38,112 bases of DNA from a virus. Positions 29,513 through 37,013 of this stretch are shown here, piece by piece; positions within the stretch are counted from its first letter, which is position 1, and each line of letters starts with the position of its first letter. The notes under the pieces were generated by a model, which searched no databases, was not told the origin of the DNA, and saw nothing but the letters and a program-made list of their open reading frames with translations. The DNA lies in the IMG/VR virus record IMGVR_UViG_3300032331_004470, positions 1 through 38,112 of that record. One strand, written 5' to 3'. A program made the position numbers and the translations under genes.

Positions 29513-30412
29513 TTAGGCGGTGCGGAGGACGACGCCGGTGGCGGAGTCGCCACTGTAGCAGGCGCCGAACATGGCGTCAAAGCTCACCCAGCGGGTGCGG
29601 GTGGCGAGCGAGAGCCAGCTCGACATGGTCACCTGGAGGGCCGGGCCGCCGACGCCGGCCTGGTTGATCGTGCCGCCGCCGCCGAGGGGAACGCTCAGCA
29701 CTTGCTGCACAAGGCCGTCGAACTTGCCGTCGATGGCGACGGTTTCGGGGAGGCCGGCAATACAGCCAACCGCACCGGGGCCGCCGAAGAAGCCGTAGAT
29801 GTTGGCTCCGGCGCCGGTCCAGCGGGTATTCAAGAAGACGCCGTCGTAGCCGGCGAGGCCGGGGCGGGGGCCGATTTCCGTGGTGAGGGTGGTGGGGAGG
29901 AGGGCGGCGTAGCCGGAGCCGTCGAGGATGGCGTTTTTCGTCTGGTTCTTCGCGATCGTGGGATACGCGGTTTTCATCGCGGCGGCGATGTTGGCCTGGG
30001 AGATGTTGGCCGAGGCGACGACGATGTTGGCGAAGTTCGTGGAGGTGATCGGCGCAAAGGCGACGTCCATGATCTTGTTGCCGAAGTTCTGGAGGTTTAC
30101 GCCGACGAGCTGGTCGAGCTTGAAGCCGTTGTTGAGCTGGCGCGGAGTCAGCTGGAACGAAACGGAATACTGGTCGACGACGCAGTTGACGTTGGCGAGG
30201 CCGCTGTCGCCGGATTCCCAGTTGGTGGGATTCTTCTGGGCGGTGGCGCCGGCGTTTGCGATCTGGAAGCGGACGTTTTGGCCTTGTTCGAACTTCTCAT
30301 CGGAGAAGTCCGTGGAGAAGGCGTTGAGGGGCGCGAAGACGTTGCCGAGGTAGGTGAGGGTGCGGGCGCTGATCCGGTCGAGGATCAGGTCGGTGCTGAA
30401 GGAATTAGCCAT
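29513..30412 (-). CDS. Major capsid protein
   Basis: 299 aa (lambda gpE is 341). N-terminus MANSFSTDLILDRISARTLT; body with QNVRFQIANAGATAQKNPTN, an LDGSGYAALLPTTLT block and a C-terminal beta part ending SGDSATGVVLRTA. Position after protease and scaffold and before the joining proteins, together with a strong terminator, supports the capsid call. Its start is 80 bases past the tRNA 3' end. Confidence 0.85.
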   Translation of the reverse strand: MANSFSTDLILDRISARTLTYLGNVFAPLNAFSTDFSDEKFEQGQNVRFQIANAGATAQKNPTNWESGDSGLANVNCVVDQYSVSFQLTPRQLNNGFKLDQLVGVNLQNFGNKIMDVAFAPITSTNFANIVVASANISQANIAAAMKTAYPTIAKNQTKNAILDGSGYAALLPTTLTTEIGPRPGLAGYDGVFLNTRWTGAGANIYGFFGGPGAVGCIAGLPETVAIDGKFDGLVQQVLSVPLGGGGTINQAGVGGPALQVTMSSWLSLATRTRWVSFDAMFGACYSGDSATGVVLRTA

Positions 30413-30491
30413 AGGGAGGGGCCAGCCTCAGGGGCTAATTCGTGCGGGTGAGTGGGTGGTGGGTGGGTTGAGGGTGAAACTGACGGAGAGG

Positions 30492-30565
30492 TGGTTGCAC
30501 CGGCGGGAGTTGAACCCGCAGCTTCAGGTTATGAGCCTGACGAGTTGCCGTTACTCTACGGGGCG
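30492..30565 (-). tRNA. tRNA-Met (CAT), initiator-like
   Basis: 74 bases with encoded CCA. Anticodon stem TCAGG/CCTGA, loop CTCATAA with anticodon CAT (30531-30533); T-arm GCGGG-TTCAACT-CCCGC; D-stem GAGT/ACTC. Base 1 is C opposite A72 (unpaired) and the D-stem has A11-U24, both marks of initiator tRNAs. The third, three G-C pairs in the anticodon stem, is broken by A29-U41. C4 faces U69, another mismatch in the acceptor stem. Six bases separate its 5' end from the scaffold stop, so it is cotranscribed with capsid genes. Confidence 0.9.
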
Positions 30566-30571
30566 ATAGAA

Positions 30572-31162
30572 TTATTCGTCGCGGCGGTTTTGGGCGTCGT
30601 AGACGCGCTGGAGGGCGGCGGCGTGTTTGCCGTAGAAGGCGAGGCGCTCGGTGCCGGCGGGCATGGCGCTGTATTCCTTGGCGATCGCTTCGTCGCTGGC
30701 GGCGGCCGTGGCGGCAGCGGCATCGGCGTCGATTTGCTGGACGGGGGGATGGCCGGCTTTGGCGTTGGCGAGGACGACTTGCTTGGCGACGTGGGTTTCG
30801 AAGGCGGTTTTGATGTCGCCGACTTTGGCGTCTTTCGCGACAGGGAGCGCGATGGCCGTGGTGATGTGCTGCACGACATCGCTGAGGGCCACGACTTCGC
30901 CGTCGGATTTCGAGAGTGCAGCTTTGGCGGTGGCGAGATCGGCGGTGAGGGCGGAGACTTGCGCGGCGTTGTCGAGGGACGCGAGGTGGGCTTTCAGGGA
31001 CTCGGGGCCGGCGGCGAGGAGGGTCTCGAGGTTGAGGCCGGCGGCGGTGAAGAGGGCGTTGACGTTGTCGAGCGTGGCTTTGGCCGGCTCAATCGCGTTG
31101 CGGGCTTCTTCGAGGTTTTTCGGTTTGAGGCCGAGGGTGACGAGGAGGGAAGAGAGGGACAT
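30572..31162 (-). CDS. Putative capsid scaffold protein
   Basis: 196 aa from MSLSSLLVTLGLKPKNLEEA. Helical, Ala-rich and acidic with few aromatics (TADLATAKAALSKSDGEVVA, DADAAAATAAASDEAIAKEY), as in scaffolds. It lies between the S49 protease and the capsid gene. In lambda the scaffold is nested in the protease gene; here it is a separate gene. Confidence 0.65.
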   Translation of the reverse strand: MSLSSLLVTLGLKPKNLEEARNAIEPAKATLDNVNALFTAAGLNLETLLAAGPESLKAHLASLDNAAQVSALTADLATAKAALSKSDGEVVALSDVVQHITTAIALPVAKDAKVGDIKTAFETHVAKQVVLANAKAGHPPVQQIDADAAAATAAASDEAIAKEYSAMPAGTERLAFYGKHAAALQRVYDAQNRRDE

Positions 31163-31212
31163 GGGGACGGTTGTGAGGGGGGAGGGTGTCAAGGGGACGG
31201 AATTTCGGAGGT

Positions 31213-31282
31213 GCCCACGAAACACACAAAATACACGAAAATCGGAGGATTAGGTTTCGTGTGGTTAGTGTGTTTCGTGGGC
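31213..31282. repeat. Palindromic element, family B (CACGAAA)
   Basis: 70 bases. Outer arms GCCCACGAAACACAC and GTGTGTTTCGTGGGC are perfectly complementary; inner CACGAAA/TTTCGTG units repeat the pattern. Located 14 bases after the protease stop on the transcribed strand. Confidence 0.9.
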
Positions 31283-31296
31283 AGAGGTTTGGAGGT

Positions 31297-32112
31297 TTAC
31301 GCGAGGAGGGAGCGGAGGGTGGAGAGGGCGTCGGTGCGGTCGCCGAGGTGGTCGACTAGGCCGGTGGCGAGGGCGCTGGTGCCGCTGAGGACTTGGCCGC
31401 GCATGGCGCTGGGGGAAACGCTGCGATGGGCGAGGATGTGGGCGGTGAATTGGGCGAAGGAGGCGTCGACGCTTTCTTGGAGGTGGGTGCGCTGGGCTTC
31501 GGTGAGGGTGCCGCCGAAGCCGAGGGCTTTGAGGTCGCCGCCAGTGTTGACGATGGGGTCGGGTTTGAGGCCGGCAGCTTGGTTGCGGGCGCTGGTATCC
31601 ACCCAGGGAATATACACGCCGATGGAGCCGACGGAGGCGCTGGGGCTGGCTACGATGGAGTCTGCGCCGCTGGCGAGGTAGTAGGCGGCGGAGGCGCAGA
31701 TGTCTTCCGTGTAGGCGACGGTGGGGAGGGGTTTGGAGGCGATGAGCGCGGCGAGTTCGGGCGTGCCGGTGACGGTGCCGCCGGGGGAATCGAATTCGAG
31801 GAGGAGGCCGCGGGCGCCGCTGGCGAGGGCCGTGGCGTAATCGGCGCGGATCGCTTCGAAGCTGGTGGCGCCGCAACTCTGCTCCATCTTGGAGAGGTTT
31901 TTGCCGAGGGGTCCGAGGATGTGGATGGTGGCGATGCCGTCGGCAATGGCGAGGGGGCGGCGCTGGGGGAATAGGTCGGCGAGGGGGGATTCCTCGAGCT
32001 TGAGATCGGTGGCGAGGGCGCGTTCGAAGACCATGCGGATCGAGGCGTGGGCTTCGGGGGTGATGAACCAGGGGCGGTGGTAGATGTGCTCGGCGAGGTG
32101 GAGGAATTTCAT
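31297..32112 (-). CDS. S49 (SppA-like) head maturation protease
   Basis: 271 aa from MKFLHLAEHIYHRPWFITPE. The S49 core is visible: LLLEFDSPGG (103-112), then CASAAYYLASGAD with nucleophile Ser141, and a candidate general-base Lys in GGDLKALG. Corresponds to lambda gpC without the nested scaffold. It should process capsid or scaffold during prohead maturation. Confidence 0.88.
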   Translation of the reverse strand: MKFLHLAEHIYHRPWFITPEAHASIRMVFERALATDLKLEESPLADLFPQRRPLAIADGIATIHILGPLGKNLSKMEQSCGATSFEAIRADYATALASGARGLLLEFDSPGGTVTGTPELAALIASKPLPTVAYTEDICASAAYYLASGADSIVASPSASVGSIGVYIPWVDTSARNQAAGLKPDPIVNTGGDLKALGFGGTLTEAQRTHLQESVDASFAQFTAHILAHRSVSPSAMRGQVLSGTSALATGLVDHLGDRTDALSTLRSLLA

Positions 32113-32142
32113 GTTTTGGAGAAGGGAAGGGGTTCGGAGTTG

Positions 32143-32247
32143 AGTCACAGAGGTCGGAAGAGGGGCACAGAGGACACAGAGTAAGGCAGGGGATTGGGTT
32201 CGGACTCTGGCTTGGCTCTGTGAGGTCTCTGGCTCGGCTCTGTGACT
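32143..32247. repeat. Palindromic element, family C (CACAGAG)
   Basis: One arm has AGTCACAGAG, GGCACAGAGGACACAGAG; the other has GGCTCTGTGAGG, GGCTCTGTGACT. The centre on the transcribed strand reads CCAATCCCCTGCCTTACTC, nearly the family A centre. The portal stop codon overlaps its end. Confidence 0.9.
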
Positions 32248-33808
32248 ACTCCGTGGGATCGGGTTTGCCGGCGGGCTGGGCCCCGGTGCGTTGGACGGTC
32301 ATGCCGAGGTCGCCCATGATTTGGTCGAGGGGGACTTCGGGGTATTTCTTTTGAATGCTGAGGGCTTCCATGTAGGCGCGGGCGCGCTCGGTGTAGACTT
32401 CGGTGCTGGTCTTGCCGTCGCGGGCGTGGAGGGTGGACATGCTGACGCGGCCGGCGGCGACGTCGTCGAGGTCGTATTTGGCGCTCGCGCGGTCGACTTC
32501 GAACCAGGGGGGCGGGGCGATGCCCCACTTCATCGTCTCGGGGTGGAGGGGGATCTCACGGATTTCGGGGCCGGCGAGGACGGCGGCGATGTAGTTGCAG
32601 GCGCGGGTAGCGGCGCGGTCGAGGGTGGTGAAGGTTTCGCGGATGAGGGTGTTGATCTGGTCCTGGAGGGCGCGGTTGGCGGCGCCTTTGAGGGCGGCGG
32701 GGTCGAGCATCTCGGCGCGCCAGCGGATGCCGGCGGCGCCGCGGGAGTGGACGCGGCTATCGAAATTCATCCATTGATCGGAGGGGCGGTCGGTTTCGTG
32801 GGCTTTGACGGAGTAGCCGGTTTTGATAAATTTGGTGCGGCCGCGTTTGGATTCGACGGTGGGGGCGCCGGGTTTGGAGGCGTTGGGGTTGCCTTGGCCG
32901 GGGAGGAAGGCGCCGGCGGCGTTGTAGGTGCCGGTGGCGTTTTCTTCGATGAGGGTGAGGCGGGAATCTTCGATTTGTTGGTCGAGTTGAGCGGATTGGG
33001 CCATTTCGAGGCCGATGAAATCGAAGAGGGCGGCGGCGAGTTCGGGGGGGGTAGTGCCTTCGCTGTAGGAGCGGGGGCGGGCGACGCGGTAGAGGTCGCG
33101 GGCGGAGATGTCGTAGTCTTCCGAGCCTTTGGGGTCGGCGCCGAGGACGCGGTAGGCTACCTCCGTGCCTTCGCGGTTGTAGATTTGGCCGCCGGTGATA
33201 CGGCAGCCGCGGTAGGCGCCGCGGATGGTTTTTTGTTTGCCGTCTTCGGTGGTGATCGTGGTCCAGGCATCGGTGGCGCCGACGATTTGGGCTTGGTCGT
33301 CGCGTTGGCCGATGCGGTGGCGCTCGAGGATTTGGATGGCGGGCCAGCCGGTCTCCCATTTGGTGAGGAGGACGTAGAAGGAGCCGTCGGTGCCGAGGGT
33401 GGGGATGCCGACGCGCCAGGTGGTGCGCCAGTCGTAGAGGTAGCCGCGGAGGTTGGCGATGTTGAGGGCGGATTCGATGCGGGGGAGGGCGGTGGTGCTG
33501 AAGTCGTGATCAATGCCGCGGAATTGGAGGCGGTAGTCGGAGGCGGAGACGTAGTCGGCTTTTTGGTCGAGGAGGCTGGAGGGTTGGCCGCGGGTGCCGA
33601 TGGCGCGGCTTTCGCTGACGAGGCGGCGGGCGTTGCGGGGGCTGAGGAGGTCGATCCAATCGCCATAATGGTTGGGGGAGGGGGGGCGGAGGCGGTCGTC
33701 GTCTTCCGTGCGGCGGTATTGGGTGCCCGTGGGGCCGGCGGCGAGGGGGTAGGGGTTGCCGCGGGGGTCGAGGATCGCGATAAAACCGGGTGCGGTGGTC
33801 GTGGGCAT
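32246..33808 (-). CDS. Portal protein, lambda gpB-like
   Basis: 520 aa (lambda gpB 533). Features: NHYGDWIDLLSPRNARRLVS, then ASALNIANLRGYLYDWRT-like text, ILERHRIGQRDD and later FDSRVHSRGAAGIRWRAEML. It is followed by the protease and preceded by gpW-like gene, as in lambda. Twelve copies would form the DNA gate of the head. Confidence 0.88.
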   Translation of the reverse strand: MPTTTAPGFIAILDPRGNPYPLAAGPTGTQYRRTEDDDRLRPPSPNHYGDWIDLLSPRNARRLVSESRAIGTRGQPSSLLDQKADYVSASDYRLQFRGIDHDFSTTALPRIESALNIANLRGYLYDWRTTWRVGIPTLGTDGSFYVLLTKWETGWPAIQILERHRIGQRDDQAQIVGATDAWTTITTEDGKQKTIRGAYRGCRITGGQIYNREGTEVAYRVLGADPKGSEDYDISARDLYRVARPRSYSEGTTPPELAAALFDFIGLEMAQSAQLDQQIEDSRLTLIEENATGTYNAAGAFLPGQGNPNASKPGAPTVESKRGRTKFIKTGYSVKAHETDRPSDQWMNFDSRVHSRGAAGIRWRAEMLDPAALKGAANRALQDQINTLIRETFTTLDRAATRACNYIAAVLAGPEIREIPLHPETMKWGIAPPPWFEVDRASAKYDLDDVAAGRVSMSTLHARDGKTSTEVYTERARAYMEALSIQKKYPEVPLDQIMGDLGMTVQRTGAQPAGKPDPTE

Positions 33809-33845
33809 GGAGGGGGAGCGGGTGTGGAGGGTATTTTCGAATTGG

Positions 33846-33925
33846 GATTTTCGATTTTCGAATGTCGGAGAGCGCGAAAGGGCGGCGGATTGTAGAATCG
33901 AAAATCGAAAATCGAGAATCGAAAA
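33846..33925. repeat. Palindromic element, family D (ATTTTCG)
   Basis: GATTTTCGATTTTCGA at 33846-33861 is perfectly complementary to 33898-33913; further ATCGAAA units follow to 33925. The centre on the transcribed strand reads ACAATCCGCCGCCCTTTCG, like the A and C cores. It abuts the stop codon of the gpW-like gene. Confidence 0.9.
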
Positions 33926-34192
33926 TCAGAAGCGCGACAGCGCCTCCGTGGCCGTGGGTGTTCCGTATTCGGTGATGCCGAGTTGGTTGTAGGCGTCGGC
34001 GAGGGCGTCGGCCCACTCGGGGAGGGTGAGTTCGCGGCCGTTGGTGAGAAACTGATACGATTGGCCGTTGATGCTGGCACCCGTGAGCTGGGTGTTGCTC
34101 TTTTTCACCTCGGTTTTGTAGCGGATGCGCTCGGCGTCGAGTTCGGGGCGCGTGAAGAAGCGGTAGAGGCCGGTTTGGACGGTGGCTTGCAT
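33926..34192 (-). CDS. Head completion protein, gpW-like
   Basis: 88 aa. A helix, then SINGQSYQFLTNGRELTLPE with a beta-hairpin and a closing helix (WADALADAYNQLGIT) fit the gpW fold; lambda gpW is 68 aa. It sits between terminase and portal as in lambda. Confidence 0.65.
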   Translation of the reverse strand: MQATVQTGLYRFFTRPELDAERIRYKTEVKKSNTQLTGASINGQSYQFLTNGRELTLPEWADALADAYNQLGITEYGTPTATEALSRF

Positions 34193-34233
34193 CGGGCGGT
34201 GGGCGGTGGGGGTGTGGTGGTGGTGTAGAAACG

Positions 34234-34263
34234 AAAAAACCCGCGGCTCCGGGGAGCGCGGGT
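34234..34263 (-). terminator. Intrinsic terminator between terminase and gpW
   Basis: On the minus strand ACCCGCG/CGCGGGT, extended by CTCC/GGAG, followed by TTTTTT (complement of 34234-34239). It would reduce readthrough from terminase genes into gpW and portal, where a fresh promoter or partial readthrough would be needed. Confidence 0.75.
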
Positions 34264-34317
34264 GGTGATCCGAGCGCGGGGGCGCTTGGAAGGGGGGCGA
34301 GTGTCAAGGGGCCGGAG

Positions 34318-34392
34318 TTTTGACCACGGATGGCACGGATGGCACGGATAAAGGCAGGGGGATTGGATTCGTCTGATCGGTGTAATCCGTGG
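34318..34392 (-). repeat. Family A element, copy 9
   Basis: Abuts the stop of the terminase nuclease gene. GGCACGGATGGCACGGAT shows a simple doubling of the micro-repeat in one arm. Confidence 0.88.
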
Positions 34393-35073
34393 TTAAGATT
34401 GAAGGGCTAAGGGGGGAGCGGGATCGGTAAGGGTTTCGGCGCCGGTGAGGCCGAGGGCGGTGGCGACGACGACTTGCATGGCTTCGCAGTCGTCGGCGTG
34501 GTCGTCTTTTTGGCCGTGCCAGACGTAATGGTGGCTGCCATCGGGGTTTTCGATGCGTTTGCGGTAGTGGGCGTTGATTTGCTTGAAATACCAGTCGGGG
34601 GCGTCGCTCGCGGCGGTCCAGACGGGTTCGCCGGTGGGGGTTTTGGCTTCGGGGGAGCGGAGGGCGTGGAGGCGGTTGAGGGCGGAGTTTTTTGAAAAGA
34701 GGGTTTCGACGACGCAGGAGCCGGTGGCGCCTTGGAGAAGGGTGCCGGTGTAGGCGTCGATGATCTTGGGCTCGGCGTAGATACGGCGGATGCCGTCGGG
34801 GTGGGCGTAGTCGCGTTCGGCTTTGTCGCCCATCATGGTTCTCCAGCCCATGCGGGCGCAGATGGTGCGGACGCGTTGGGTGTCGTGACGGACGTCGAGG
34901 GCGATGAGGTGGGGGGGCACGCCTTCTTCCGAGCAGATGCGGGCGATTTCCGAGGGGCTGAAGGCGATGAAGGCGAGGTGGAGGCGGCTGGCGCTGTAGC
35001 GGCCCCACTTGCGGATGACGGCGACGTAGTGGTCGAGCTGGACGTCGATGGTGCAGATGAGGGTGGGGGGCAT
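34393..35073 (-). CDS. terL-C: Terminase large subunit, nuclease half
   Basis: 226 aa. It opens TLICTIDVQLDHYVAVIRKW, the start of the gpA-type nuclease domain (Asp10 in the metal site). Ends with KDDHADDCEAMQVVVATALG, the final acidic motif. The domain is complete but lacks any ATPase part, which is coded separately at 35176. The two frames are in phase, 102 bases apart, with a palindromic element between. The nuclease would cut concatemers during packaging. Confidence 0.85.
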   Translation of the reverse strand: MPPTLICTIDVQLDHYVAVIRKWGRYSASRLHLAFIAFSPSEIARICSEEGVPPHLIALDVRHDTQRVRTICARMGWRTMMGDKAERDYAHPDGIRRIYAEPKIIDAYTGTLLQGATGSCVVETLFSKNSALNRLHALRSPEAKTPTGEPVWTAASDAPDWYFKQINAHYRKRIENPDGSHHYVWHGQKDDHADDCEAMQVVVATALGLTGAETLTDPAPPLALQS

Positions 35074-35083
35074 GGGGGGGGGG

Positions 35084-35173
35084 AACGTTTAACGCTCAAC
35101 GTTTAACGCTGAACGTTGAAGTGCGGAGGTCGGAACTTGGGAGTTGAGCGTTGAGCGTTAAGAGTTGAGCGTT
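35084..35173. repeat. Palindromic element, family F (AACGTTT) inside split terL
   Basis: One arm repeats AACGTTTAACGCTCAACG, the other repeats TTGAGCGTTGAGCGTTAAG. The loop has GTGCGGAGGTCGG. It starts 2 bases after the stop of the ATPase half and contains in-frame stop codons, so it blocks a continuous terminase. Confidence 0.9.
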
Positions 35174-35175
35174 TT

Positions 35176-36345
35176 TTACTCTCCGGTCCACGCTTCCCGC
35201 ATTTTGTAGGGGGTGGGGTGTTGGTGTTTGGATTGGTTTTCGGGGCGGTGGTAGTATTCGGGGTCCCAGGTGTCGGCGTCGCGTTTGAGGACGATTTGTT
35301 CGAGGAGCGTGACCGTGCCGAGGGTGGTGCGTTCGCGTTCGGCGTTGACCATTTCGCAGGCGATCACGGCCCAGCTGCTAAAGGGGATGCCGCTGATCCA
35401 CCAGCCGATGGTGCGGGGGGTGGTGGAGGGGGTGGGGTTGAGGGGGATCCAGCGGCCTCGGGGTTTGTCGGCGGTGCCGTTCATGGCGAGGCGCGTGGCG
35501 GGGGTGTCGGGGTGGCGGTGGCGGCAGTGGGGGCATTGGTAGGCGACGGTGGGGGCGATGCGGGCGTTATCGGCGAGGCCGCGGGGGGTATGGTGGGTTT
35601 CGTAGACGATGCCGCCGGTGCGTTCGCCGGTGGTGGGGTCTTTGTGGGTGCGGCGGGGGACGAAGTGGGTGCCGCAGGCGGGGCAGAGGGGGTGCCAGGT
35701 GCGTTGGTCGGAGGCTTGAAAGTATTGGTCGGCTTCGGAGCCGGCGGCGGTGCCGGTGAGCATGTGGATTTCGCGCCAGGTGCCTTGTTCGCTGTAGGAT
35801 TCGCGGCGTTTGGCGATGTCGGCGCACCAGCCGGGGTCGTAGGTCCAGGATTCGTCGAGGTAGAGGTCGCGGGCGGTCTTGGATTGGCGTTGGAGTTTGA
35901 TGCCGGCGGAGCGGAAGAGGAAGTTGTGGCCGGCGGGGAATTGGAGGCGGGTGCGGGCGCGTTTGTTGGGGTCGGCGTAGAGGAGGGGGTGGAGGATGGG
36001 GAGGGCGTCGAAGAGGGGGTTGAATTTTTCGTCGCAGAAGTCGTCGATGGCTTTCTCGGGGTGGGAATACCAGAGGGAGGGGCCGGGGTTCACGAGCATG
36101 GAGCGCGTGGCGTAGAGCTGGCCGACGAGGGTCTTGATGAGTTGGGTGGCGCCGCGGATGATGAAGCGAGTGCCGGGGGTGCGGTCGATGGTGTCGAGGA
36201 TGTCGGGGGCGATGGGGAGGTCGAGGGCGTCCATGATGGTGGGGACGCCGGCGAGGTGTTTGCGGGCGAAGGCGAGGGTGGATTTGCGGCGGAGGGGGGC
36301 GAGATCCGCGGGGGAGAGGCCGTAGGCGCTGGGGGGCGCGATCAT
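35176..36345 (-). CDS. terL-N: Terminase large subunit, ATPase half
   Basis: 389 aa. gpA-type: RGATQLIKT at 64-72 in the Walker A position, DLYLDES (160-166, Walker B), and a zinc-binding pair CPAC (221-224) and CPHC (271-274). Ends EAWTGE just at the usual ATPase-nuclease border, followed by TAA. The ATG overlaps the methyltransferase stop as ATGA. It should drive DNA into proheads with the nuclease polypeptide supplied in trans. Confidence 0.88.
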   Translation of the reverse strand: MIAPPSAYGLSPADLAPLRRKSTLAFARKHLAGVPTIMDALDLPIAPDILDTIDRTPGTRFIIRGATQLIKTLVGQLYATRSMLVNPGPSLWYSHPEKAIDDFCDEKFNPLFDALPILHPLLYADPNKRARTRLQFPAGHNFLFRSAGIKLQRQSKTARDLYLDESWTYDPGWCADIAKRRESYSEQGTWREIHMLTGTAAGSEADQYFQASDQRTWHPLCPACGTHFVPRRTHKDPTTGERTGGIVYETHHTPRGLADNARIAPTVAYQCPHCRHRHPDTPATRLAMNGTADKPRGRWIPLNPTPSTTPRTIGWWISGIPFSSWAVIACEMVNAERERTTLGTVTLLEQIVLKRDADTWDPEYYHRPENQSKHQHPTPYKMREAWTGE

Positions 36346-37013
36346 GGGGTGAAGAGATTGCTTTGCGTGAGTTCTTCACGAATACGATCGATGGCCGTGG
36401 CAAAGTAGATCGGGTCGCGCTCGCATCCGATGAATTTCCGGCCCGTGCGTAGGCAGGCGATTCCGGTGGTGGCGCTGCCCATAAAGTGGTCGACGACGGT
36501 GTCGCCTTCATCGCTGACGGTTTCCACCAGCCAGCACATGACGGGAAGCGGCTTTTGGCACGGGTGGAGGGGCATGTCGCCGTTGTAAGCGAGTTTCTTC
36601 CATTCGCGCACGTAGGGCGGTGGAGGACTGACGACGATGGGTTCACGATCGGCGCCACCGGGCCGGACGTTGCTTTTGCGATAGTGCAAAACCGCGGGCT
36701 GTGGCATCGCGGCGCAAAGTTCTTCGCATTTTCCAATCGGCGCAAAGGCTGCGACGCGCTTGGGAGCGTTGAGCAGCGCAAGCCAATCGAGCGACCACAC
36801 ATCCCACGCGGGTTTTTCATGCTTCGCGGAAAACTCTCCGGCCTTTTTTCCGCCGCGGACCCAGCCCGTGCCGTAGGGTTGATCGGTGATGTAGACGAGG
36901 CCCGGCGCGAGAGTGGGAAGCATCTCCGTGCAATCGCAGTTGTAGAGTTCAACGCGGCCGCATTTGGAAACCCACACGAAGGGGCGAGTATCTGTTGTGC
37001 AACTACCGGTCAT
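36342..37013 (-). CDS. DNA methyltransferase, beta-class, DQPY variant
   Basis: 223 aa. YITDQPYGTG (42-50) has Gln where the catalytic motif usually has Pro, HPCQKP is at 150-155 and DHFMGSATTG at 175-184. Order again beta-class. Located between small and large terminase, where other phages carry HNH endonucleases. May mark DNA before packaging. Catalytic status is uncertain because of the variant motif. Confidence 0.85.
   Translation of the reverse strand: MTGSCTTDTRPFVWVSKCGRVELYNCDCTEMLPTLAPGLVYITDQPYGTGWVRGGKKAGEFSAKHEKPAWDVWSLDWLALLNAPKRVAAFAPIGKCEELCAAMPQPAVLHYRKSNVRPGGADREPIVVSPPPPYVREWKKLAYNGDMPLHPCQKPLPVMCWLVETVSDEGDTVVDHFMGSATTGIACLRTGRKFIGCERDPIYFATAIDRIREELTQSNLFTP

Noticed and set aside
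34393-36345. terL split caused by a sequencing frameshift
   Set aside because: Both halves are in the same frame, and a 90-base palindrome with several stops lies between them.
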